DNA from: Chryseobacterium oranimense
Lineage (GTDB): Bacteria > Bacteroidota > Bacteroidia > Flavobacteriales > Weeksellaceae
Assembly: GCF_025244725.1 (NCBI RefSeq)
Contig: NZ_CP104203.1
Location: 2,418,001 to 2,482,000, forward strand
Direction of reading: 5' to 3'
DNA: 64,000 nt
The notes beneath the pieces were generated by a model, which was not told the origin of the DNA, searched no databases, and worked only from the letters and a program-made list of their open reading frames with translations. Shown here piece by piece: positions 8,659 through 16,100 of the stretch. Position numbers and translations under genes: made by a program. Each line of letters opens with the position of its first letter. The first letter of the stretch is position 1.

Positions 8659-8790
8659 AAATCATCAACGTTGATTGAGACTTCGGCATTTCGCCTGTAA
8701 GTGTACAGTATGGGATGAATTACCGGATGACAAAACCCATGTCAGGGTTTATATGACAACAAAGATTTTAAAATAAAAAATAATCAAATT

Positions 8791-8997
8791 ATGAAAAAGC
8801 TTCAAGGAATGAAGAAAGACTTTTCTTCATTAGAAAACAAAAAGATGAACAACCCTGCCAATATTGTTGGAGGAAGATTAGCTGAATCTAATACCAGAAC
8901 TACAGCAGAAACAGCTCCTAATGGTAATGCAGGAAATACTGGTGACACTCAGATGTACAATGACGGGGTTTTGGTAGCAACAATAACTGTTGACTAA
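8791..8997 (+). CDS. RiPP precursor peptide of a grasp-with-spasm system
   Basis: This 68-aa peptide has the build of a ribosomally made, modified peptide. A conserved-looking leader (MKKLQGMKKDFSSLENKKM, residues 1-19) leads to a double-glycine site, INIVGG-like NIVGG at 24-28, followed by a 40-residue core. The core has eight Thr, one Ser and five acidic residues (Glu32, Glu40, Asp52, Asp58, Asp68), no Cys and no Lys. In graspetides an ATP-grasp ligase joins acidic side chains to Ser/Thr (ester) or Lys (amide); with no Lys only esters are possible in this core. An ATP-grasp gene and a SPASM gene follow within 3 kb. The leader resembles Bacteroidota peptide-modification targets; the mature product is unknown. 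Confidence 0.85.
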   Translation: MKKLQGMKKDFSSLENKKMNNPANIVGGRLAESNTRTTAETAPNGNAGNTGDTQMYNDGVLVATITVD

Positions 8998-9003
8998 TAT
9001 GAG

Positions 9004-9030
9004 GAGGGGGAAAAATCCCCCTCTGTTTTT
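9004..9030 (+). terminator. Terminator or attenuator between RiPP precursor and modification genes
   Basis: An 8-bp stem GAGGGGGA (9004-9011) with TCCCCCTC (9016-9023) and an AAAA loop is followed by TGTTTTT. It lies 7 bases after the precursor stop and upstream of the lipoprotein gene. Partial read-through would give much more precursor mRNA than enzyme mRNA. Confidence 0.85.
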
Positions 9031-9042
9031 ATAATAAACTTT

Positions 9043-9939
9043 ATGCCGATGAACTATAGAAACCTACTTTTTTCCATACCGATCGTCTTTCTCTTTTCCT
9101 GCAAAAGTAAAAAGCTGAACTATATAGACTATTACCATAAAGTATATGCCATTGACAGCACCCATAGGATTAATAAAGATACTTTAGCCACTATCAGACA
9201 CTATAGAAAACTTTTCAGGAAATATCCTCCCGCGCAGAATGACAGGCTGGAAGAATATGAAACCTACATCAGATATGCAGACCGCTTCCATAAAAAATTT
9301 GGTGGCATAAAAAGTCTGGATAAACTTATAGCACAGTCTGCACCCAACTGGAAATATAAGAGAGAAGACCGGGATTTCTTCAAGCTTTATAAAAGGTATG
9401 GAATTGACAGTATCACCGTTGAGCAAAAAGTCCTTCAATGGAAAAGAGGCTTAAATAAAACACTGATCGATTCTTTCAGTATTGCTTTTGAGCGTGATCA
9501 ACAAAATAAACGCGTAGGACCACAGGTCGTAATGAATGACAGGAAAAATGCCGAGTTACTGATCCGGACATTCAAAAACTATGGATTCCCTTCAAAACAA
9601 AAAATAGGGCTTTACGGAAATAATGAACAACCAATGCATATGGGAACCCTTCTTAATCATATGGCAGGAACAGCACATTATGAATATTTCAAAACAAAAC
9701 TGCTGGAATATGTAAAATCCGGCGAATACCCTCCGAGAGACTATATAGAAATGGTTGATAAATACCAATACATTTATCATCTGGAATCTGTTTATGGGAT
9801 ATTCTCACATTATGATGTGAATTTCGATGCTGCAGATTCTGCAAGGATAGACCGTAACCGCAGAGCTGTGGGCTTTCCTTCTTTAAAACTGTCTTCTAAG
9901 ATGACAAAAGAATTTCAGAAAAAAATAAACAACCATTAG
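9043..9939 (+). CDS. Lipoprotein in the RiPP locus, DUF6624-like
   Basis: This 298-aa protein has an N-terminal signal with a lipobox (IVFLFSC, Cys near residue 20), so it should be anchored to a membrane from the periplasmic side. The second half shows a spaced pattern that recalls DUF6624 proteins: VMNDRKNAELLIRTFKNYGFPS, then GNNEQPMHMGTLLNHM, then DYIEMVDKYQYIY, then R-x(3)-VGFPSL. In DUF6624 the His and Asp/Arg positions are conserved, but the biochemical role is not known. It lies between the precursor and the ATP-grasp gene and its stop touches the next reading frame, so it is part of the operon. A second in-frame ATG at 9049 is an alternative start. It could take part in export, immunity or product handling (inference). 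Confidence 0.75.
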   Translation: MPMNYRNLLFSIPIVFLFSCKSKKLNYIDYYHKVYAIDSTHRINKDTLATIRHYRKLFRKYPPAQNDRLEEYETYIRYADRFHKKFGGIKSLDKLIAQSAPNWKYKREDRDFFKLYKRYGIDSITVEQKVLQWKRGLNKTLIDSFSIAFERDQQNKRVGPQVVMNDRKNAELLIRTFKNYGFPSKQKIGLYGNNEQPMHMGTLLNHMAGTAHYEYFKTKLLEYVKSGEYPPRDYIEMVDKYQYIYHLESVYGIFSHYDVNFDAADSARIDRNRRAVGFPSLKLSSKMTKEFQKKINNH

Positions 9940-9941
9940 TG

Positions 9942-10844
9942 ATGATACTGATTATCTCTCAGAATAATGAAATCACGACCACAGAAGTGATTAAAGAGTT
10001 AATTGCAATGGGAAAGAAATTCATCCGTGTACATGAAGATGAAGTATTTGAAATAAAAGTTCAGCAAAAAAGAATTCTACTGCAAAGCGCCCGCAGTAGT
10101 TTTTTTCTTGATGAAATAAAAAGTGTCTGGTACAGAAGAGGCGGACTAACTTTTAAACGCTTAAAATACAACCACCCAGCCATTAACCTGAACATGAATG
10201 AAACCCAGCACTGGCTTGAAGACTACGTGAGAAGAACACTCGAATCCAAACGACACATCAATAAGGAAAGCAATGCCCATATTAACAAGCTTCTTGTACT
10301 TGACAAAGCAAAGGAACTAGGATTTGATGTTCCTGATTATTACCTGGCAGAAAATACCCATGATCTAGAAATCGGAAATACGATTACAAAAACCATCAAC
10401 GGAAATGTAATGCTGGAGGAAATCAGGAAAAATTCAGGCGGCTTTATGTATACATCGGTGGTTGATGAGCATGAAGAAGGAGATTTCTTCATCACTTTTT
10501 TCCAGAAGAAGATTGAAAAAGATTTTGAGATAAGAAATTTTTATTTAAACGGCCAATGCTGGTCTATGGCTATATTTTCACAAAACGACGAACAAACCAA
10601 AGTGGATTTCAGGAAATATAATGAAACCAATCCTAACCGGAACGTCCCATATACTCTTCCACCTCATCTTGAGAAAAAAATCCAGCAACTGATGGAATAT
10701 TTTGATCTGAACTGCGGATCACTTGATTTTATAAAGAAAGGAGACCAATATTATTTTCTGGAAATCAACCCGATCGGACAATTTCTGGGAATGTCCCATA
10801 CATGCAATTATTCACTGGAACAAAAAATAGCTGATTATCTATGA
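9942..10844 (+). CDS. gwsG: ATP-grasp peptide maturase (GwsG-type, grasp-with-spasm)
   Basis: This 300-aa protein belongs to the MvdC/MvdD-like ATP-grasp ligases of graspetide pathways. Marks are the N-terminal MILIISQN strand, the VWYRRGG motif at about 62-68, a central ITKTINGN nucleotide-binding strand, and the C-terminal metal-binding motif SLDFIKK...YYFLEINPIGQF with its Glu-x-Asn. Such enzymes phosphorylate Asp/Glu side chains of the precursor core and close macrocycles with Ser/Thr or Lys. A GTG at 9939 directly precedes the ATG at 9942; ATG is preferred. The gene is 2 bases from the stop of the lipoprotein gene, and its own stop overlaps the next ATG. The nearby SPASM gene marks it as the grasp-with-spasm subtype. 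Confidence 0.9.
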   Translation: MILIISQNNEITTTEVIKELIAMGKKFIRVHEDEVFEIKVQQKRILLQSARSSFFLDEIKSVWYRRGGLTFKRLKYNHPAINLNMNETQHWLEDYVRRTLESKRHINKESNAHINKLLVLDKAKELGFDVPDYYLAENTHDLEIGNTITKTINGNVMLEEIRKNSGGFMYTSVVDEHEEGDFFITFFQKKIEKDFEIRNFYLNGQCWSMAIFSQNDEQTKVDFRKYNETNPNRNVPYTLPPHLEKKIQQLMEYFDLNCGSLDFIKKGDQYYFLEINPIGQFLGMSHTCNYSLEQKIADYL

Positions 10845-11023
10845 AAAAGCTATATAACGAAAAAAACAAGCTGCCGCTTACCTTTAAATACATTGAAATC
10901 TTTAAAACAAAGAACGTAAGTAAAATTCATAGCAGCATGGTATATTCCGTACCCTCCGAAAAATACCAGACTGAATACCATGTGAGGGAAAAACCTTTAA
11001 AACAGCTTACGAGATTAATATGA
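10841..11023 (+). CDS. Small basic protein of the RiPP locus, unknown function
   Basis: This 60-aa protein is encoded with ATGA overlaps at both ends, with gwsG (10841-10844) and with the SPASM gene (11020-11023). That arrangement is strong evidence that it is translated. The sequence is basic (many Lys, Arg) and has no Cys, signal peptide or membrane segment, and no obvious double-Gly leader. It might be a small maturase subunit, a precursor-recognition element or an unusual second substrate. It does not look like the known PqqD-like recognition domain from the visible pattern, and no family is recognised. Confidence 0.7.
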   Translation: MKKLYNEKNKLPLTFKYIEIFKTKNVSKIHSSMVYSVPSEKYQTEYHVREKPLKQLTRLI

Positions 11024-12069
11024 CCTATTTTAATATGTTCAGTAACATCATGGTTACAAAAGGAGCCAGCCGTATACTGATCTCCGACCTTCAGAGGAAT
11101 ATTTCAGAATTATTTTCTTTGGAATTTTATGAAGTTATAGAAGAATTGAGGTCAAAATCTATTGAAAATATCCTGGAAAATTATGATGCAGAGTCCCGGA
11201 AATTCATCTATGAATATATAGAGCTGCTGCTTGAAAAAGAATATGGTTTTATCTCTGAAGGAGACCGGGATACGAATTTCCCGCCAATCTCCTATGAGTA
11301 CCATGAACCGAATGAAATTTCTAATATTTTCATCGAGATTAATAATCTCTCGGTTTTAGGAACTATAAAACAGTCTATAGAAAATATTGGAGTAAGACAT
11401 CTCGTTATTTACTCCCATAAAAAACTGTCCCTTAAGGAATTTCAAGATATTGAATTACAATTTGCCGGTTCTGTTTTAAATGGTATCGAAATATTTTCGC
11501 CTTACCATGATGCTGTAGATGAAAACTTTATTAATTGTCTTAATCAGACAGTAAAAAGAATTTACGGCCTGGTATTCTACGGCTGTATTAAGACACCTTT
11601 CAAATCCAGGGATACTTTCAGATTTCACTTACAGTTCAGTTCTGAAGATCTGAAAATTTCGTCCTGCGGAAAAGTAAATCTAAAGTATTTCAATACCAAT
11701 TCCCAGAAAGTTTCAGAAGCTCTCCATCACAATTCCTGCCTGCACAAAAAAATAGGGATAGATATAAACGGCCATATCAAAAACTGTCCCTTAATGGCTG
11801 AAAATTTTGGCAACATCAATAATGCCAGCCTTGAAGATGCCTTAACAAATCCGGGATTCAGAAAATACTGGAACCTCACCAAGGATAAAATAAAAATCTG
11901 CCGCGACTGTGAATTCCGGTATATCTGCACAGACTGCAGAGCCTTTACAGAAAACAACCATAAAAACAGTGAAGGACTGGATATTTCCAAACCATTGAAA
12001 TGCGGTTACAATCCTTATACAGGGAAATGGAAAGCAGGAAGTAACAATCCTTTACAACAAAAGCACTAA
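11020..12069 (+). CDS. gwsS: SPASM-domain peptide maturase (GwsS-type) without radical-SAM motif
   Basis: This 349-aa protein has a C-terminal SPASM domain. Its cysteines are C240-x10-G251-x4-C256, then C294-x2-C297-x5-C303-x2-C306 and C328, enough for auxiliary Fe-S clusters. A complete radical-SAM enzyme would carry CX3CX2C in its N-terminal half, but the first cysteine is residue 173 and no CX3CX2C exists anywhere. The strand where that motif would fall is about 103-114 (IFIEINNLSVLG), which has no Cys. The N-terminal ASRILISDLQRN segment fits the GwsS family of grasp-with-spasm loci. It may therefore act as a non-catalytic partner or through Fe-S clusters alone. It is translationally coupled to the 60-aa gene. 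Its stop is only one base from the stop of the convergent gene at 12071. Confidence 0.88.
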   Translation: MTYFNMFSNIMVTKGASRILISDLQRNISELFSLEFYEVIEELRSKSIENILENYDAESRKFIYEYIELLLEKEYGFISEGDRDTNFPPISYEYHEPNEISNIFIEINNLSVLGTIKQSIENIGVRHLVIYSHKKLSLKEFQDIELQFAGSVLNGIEIFSPYHDAVDENFINCLNQTVKRIYGLVFYGCIKTPFKSRDTFRFHLQFSSEDLKISSCGKVNLKYFNTNSQKVSEALHHNSCLHKKIGIDINGHIKNCPLMAENFGNINNASLEDALTNPGFRKYWNLTKDKIKICRDCEFRYICTDCRAFTENNHKNSEGLDISKPLKCGYNPYTGKWKAGSNNPLQQKH

Positions 12070-12070
12070 G

Positions 12071-12448
12071 CTATCTGAAAAACTTCCATTTCGGGATAAC
12101 AGCCAGCATACCAAATCCTGTAAAAAGGAAAAGATTCGTTACATCGGTATACAAGAATGTAGACAGATAATAATTGTGCATAAAGAAATGCAGGACCAAT
12201 AGCGCCGGAAACATAAAGATTCCGATTTTTCTGTAGAAAAACATCAGGACCAGCCCGATGATCATCAGGGCATCAATGGAAAAAATAACGAAGAAATACC
12301 ATCTGGGAATCTGAAGGTACTCGTGCTGAAGATATTCATCAATATCAATTCCCAGCCCCATAATGGTGAAAAGCATCAGTGATGCAAATGCTAAAATAAA
12401 GCCCCATCCTTTCTTTGGATCCTCGTCAAAGTAACTGTATTCTTCCAT
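12071..12448 (-). CDS. Small membrane protein of unknown function
   Basis: This 125-aa protein has an acidic N-terminus (MEEYSYFDEDPKKG) followed by four hydrophobic segments at about 17-32, 49-68, 74-90 and 103-118. No catalytic motif is visible. It is convergent with the RiPP operon (stops one base apart) and has no hairpin terminator between them. Position between the RiPP locus and an Lrp regulator gives no clear hint. It could be unrelated to the RiPP genes. Confidence 0.7.
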   Translation of the reverse strand: MEEYSYFDEDPKKGWGFILAFASLMLFTIMGLGIDIDEYLQHEYLQIPRWYFFVIFSIDALMIIGLVLMFFYRKIGIFMFPALLVLHFFMHNYYLSTFLYTDVTNLFLFTGFGMLAVIPKWKFFR

Positions 12449-12518
12449 AGGTACAAAAATAAAGAACTTATGAGTAAATTCATAAGTTCTTTAATATAAT
12501 ATTCGTTTAAAATTTGAA

Positions 12519-12989
12519 TTATATAGAAATAGCGTTGATCAATCTGTTTTTGTCGCTCAAGTACTCTTCCATAGAGATCATACTTTCGGTTCTCATTACA
12601 TCTTGAATGTCATCTATCTGATAAATAATTCTCTTCGCATCTTCTGTATTCTTCGCTCTTACTTTACAGAAAATATTATATTTTCCTGAAATAACGCTAG
12701 CTTCGATTACGTTTGGAAGTACAGATAATTCTTTCAATACTTCTTGAGTGCGGTTTGATTTTGTCAAAAGGATTCCAATGAAAGCTGTAAAGTGATAGTC
12801 CAGCTTACCATAATCGATATTAAGAGATGATCCCAAAATAATACCTGCATCCTCCATTTTTTTCACTCTTACGTGAATTGTTCCAGCAGAAACATCCATC
12901 TGCTTTGCAATTTCAGTAAAAGGCATTCTTGTGTTTTCGACTAAGAAATCAAGAATTTTCTTGTCTATTTCGTCCAGTTGATAGTTCAT
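12519..12989 (-). CDS. Lrp/AsnC family transcriptional regulator
   Basis: This 156-aa protein has an AsnC-type winged helix-turn-helix at residues about 4-50 (DEIDKKILDFLVENTRMPFT, then AKQMDVSAGTIHVRVKKME) and a C-terminal RAM ligand-binding domain at about 65-145 with the SGKYNIFCKV and EEYLSDKNRL segments. Members respond to amino acids and usually repress themselves. TAAATTTG at 13041-13034 (minus) fits the -7 consensus upstream of the start. The target regulon is not evident from the neighbours. Confidence 0.92.
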   Translation of the reverse strand: MNYQLDEIDKKILDFLVENTRMPFTEIAKQMDVSAGTIHVRVKKMEDAGIILGSSLNIDYGKLDYHFTAFIGILLTKSNRTQEVLKELSVLPNVIEASVISGKYNIFCKVRAKNTEDAKRIIYQIDDIQDVMRTESMISMEEYLSDKNRLINAISI

Positions 12990-13033
12990 ATTAGTTAAAT
13001 TACAATTTTCTTAAAAAATCTATGTATTTGTTG

Positions 13034-13041
13034 CAAATTTA
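13034..13041 (-). promoter_or_regulatory. Putative -7 element of the Lrp/AsnC gene
   Basis: On the minus strand TAAATTTG fits TAnnTTTG, 45 bases upstream of the ATG at 12989. The AT-rich surroundings with repeated ATTTAACT-like words could hold the regulator's own sites (inference). Confidence 0.4.
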
Positions 13042-13123
13042 TAAAAAATAATTTAACTAAAAAAATTATATCAAATATTAACAATAATTAACACGGATGA
13101 TAAAAATCATTAAAATATTACGA

Positions 13124-16100
13124 TTATTTACTAGTTGATTTTGTAGAATCTGTTTTTATTTCTGTCTTGGCTTCGGGCTGCTTTTTATCTTTTTTCTTCT
13201 TTTTAAATAGGGAATTAAAGCTTTTACTCCATACTACCCCCCCACCATAAGCTTGATTTGCAGAACCATTCGTACTCACCATTCCAATATTGGTAGGTTT
13301 AGAGTACCCTCTTAAAATAAGACTTCCGTCATTCTTTTTAGAAACGTCATATTCAATAGATCCTTCACCGGAGAGATAATTGGTTTGTGTACCTTCAGTT
13401 TTTGTTAATGGAATTCCAAGTCCGGTTTTAATATTTACCCTCGGAGAAAGAGCTACGCTTACTCCTGCATTGGCACGGTCTCCGGTGTTGGAGTTCTGGT
13501 CACCTTTTACATAATTCAAGTCGATCTGGAATTCATTACTCATTGTATTCAGTACAGATCCCAGCTGTTTCAGAAGCATATTATATCCGGAAGATTCCGC
13601 TACTCCTGCCACGTCAAAATCTACTCCTCCGCTATTGGATACGTTAAAGGTACTCAACAGCAGGACAGAACCAAACTGAAGGACTTTTTCGCCTTCCTGG
13701 CTCATTTTGGCAGCCAATGTTTCTTTTACCTGGCTGGAAACATCAAGGGCAGTTACATTAAGGTCGATCTTCGGATTTACCAGCGACTGGGTAATATTGG
13801 CCTGCAGAAGTACGCTGATCGGCTGCAGTTTCCCCATACTCAGGTATTCCCCCGCATTGGAAACCATCCTTACATAATTGGCCGTAATATCCAATGCCGG
13901 CTTCATGGCATCCCCATCCCATCTGATGCTGCTGTTCTTTTCAATCTGGAAGGTTTTGTTAAGAATGGCTTTGGAAACAAATGTTCCGTTATCTACCTTA
14001 TAAGTTCCGTTCATAGCAATTGCTCCCTGTCTTCCCATCTGGAACCTCAGCCTGTCGGCAGTTCCTTTTACCGTAATATTTCCTACGTCATCCCCTACAA
14101 GAACATTCACGGTAGTTCCTTTATCTACATCAAGGCTGAAATCAATATGCATATTGGCACCCGTTTTTTTCTTCTCTTCAAGGGTGATAAGCCCATCTTT
14201 TCCTTCTTTCAGGAACCTCAGCATTTTAAATTCTTCTACATTGGATGTTGAGCTGGAGTTGAAAGTAAAATTACTTCCATTTAAAGCTTTCATATTTGGC
14301 GTGGTAATACTCAGCCCGGAAACCGGTCCATCCACATAGAGATCTCCCTGTCCGTAAACTCTTCCCCAGAATAGATCATAATCCTTCTGAGTCGTGTTCA
14401 GCATCAGGAGATTATCTGCCCTCATGATCAGGTTGACTCCCATCGATGAGATCTTCTCAAATTGTATTGCTCCGGAAATGGTTCCTTTAGAGTTCGATCT
14501 TCCGTCATGAACCTCAATATTGTTAAGAAGCGCAAGTCCGCGGGAAAGCGGAACCACCGTATCATCAAATGAATAATCCACACCGGTAAACAGAAGCTTC
14601 AGACCGAAACCTTTCAAAGCAATATCACCGCTGTAATCAAGATCGCTTAGTTTCCCGTTGATCTTCAGATCCCCGGTCGCTTTTCCGCGGATGTTTCCAA
14701 AAACAGCCTGTACAAACTGCTGGGTAAAAGCAAGATCGAAATCACGCATTTCCGCAGTCAGATCAATCGTAGGAGAAGCTGTATTATTATTTACAGTACC
14801 CGTCAGATGAAGGTTATTATTTCCAAGGACTCCCGCCGAAGCAACTTTTACATCAACATCATAAACATTCAGAGAGAAACCGTTGGTTGCAGAAATGGTA
14901 AGGTTACCCATCTTATTTCCGTTCATCACAATATCATCTACAGTAAGGTCTACAAGTGGCTGTAGGGTGCTTTTATCCATTTTGATCTTCACACTTCCGT
15001 TCGCGAGTCCTTTTATACCCATAGGATTCCCTCCGGACTGCATTTCAAGAAGCTTTTCAATCGCAAATTCTTCAACATCTGCGTCTAGATAAAAATCTTT
15101 GGCTGATTTAAACTGTGCTTCTTTGATAAATAAAGCACTTTTATCTGAATATATCCGAAGGTTCCGGACATCAAAATCACCTGTATTTTTCCTGTAGGTA
15201 ATAGAATGATCAAGCTCCGGGCTTGTATCTATAGCCCATGTCACTTCATTGAACTTAACTTCTGTAGGTTCAAATCTGAACACATAGTCTCCGGCAGCAT
15301 TGGTAGACTGATCGACATTAATGGCATAAGCTTTAAGATTGTCATTCAGATCATCGTCCGGGCTTCCGTGTTTGAAGGTAGTAGCAAGGTGAAGGGCTGT
15401 ATTGTTTTCGTTTTTCCCTTTCAGCTCGAAATCTTTGATGATATTGTTATTGTATTGAAGCTTGCTGATTCTCGCATACAGCTGTTCGTTAAGATTGGCC
15501 GTATTAATTCTTACCATAACGCTGTCTATCATTGCGCTGTCTCTGGAAACATTATTCCTGTCATTGATTTTATAATCAGGATTGGCTGCTGCCAGAGCTT
15601 TATCCGCATCTGTAATTTCCTCCTTCTTCGTCATGATATATTTCAGAGAATTGGCATCCAGATTCAGAATCAGATCATTGGAATCCCCATTATATTCTCC
15701 TTCTATCACAGCGCCTTGCGGAAGCTTGAGATCAGGCAGAAAATAATTCACAACACCCTGCTGAACATCAAAGTTCATCTTAAAGTTCTGCCCTCTGTAT
15801 AATTTCCTTGGCGGAGGACCTACCAGGATTCTTCCGATTCCATTCTCCATCATTCCTGCAAGATCAGCAAGGTTATATCTACCCGATATCTTCCCGCTTG
15901 CAGCGCCTGGCGCATCAACATCTATGACACGTCCTCCTGCTTCTATAAAAGTTTTCAGCTTTGCATTAGGAATCATATATTTCTGGGTAGCCGTAGCAAA
16001 ATGAAGATTGTTAGCATCTACATCCAGGGTCAAATCATTGATATTGGACATAGACATTTTGCCTTCTACCTGCCCGCTTACAATCTGGCTTCCCGGTTTA

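Noticed and set aside
9939-9941. GTG as the start of the ATP-grasp gene
   Set aside because: ATG follows directly at 9942 and places the conserved MILIIS strand at the N-terminus.
15206-15802. 198-codon plus-strand frame inside tamB
   Set aside because: It is antisense to a well-supported long gene, lacks a domain, and its composition follows the tamB codon pattern.
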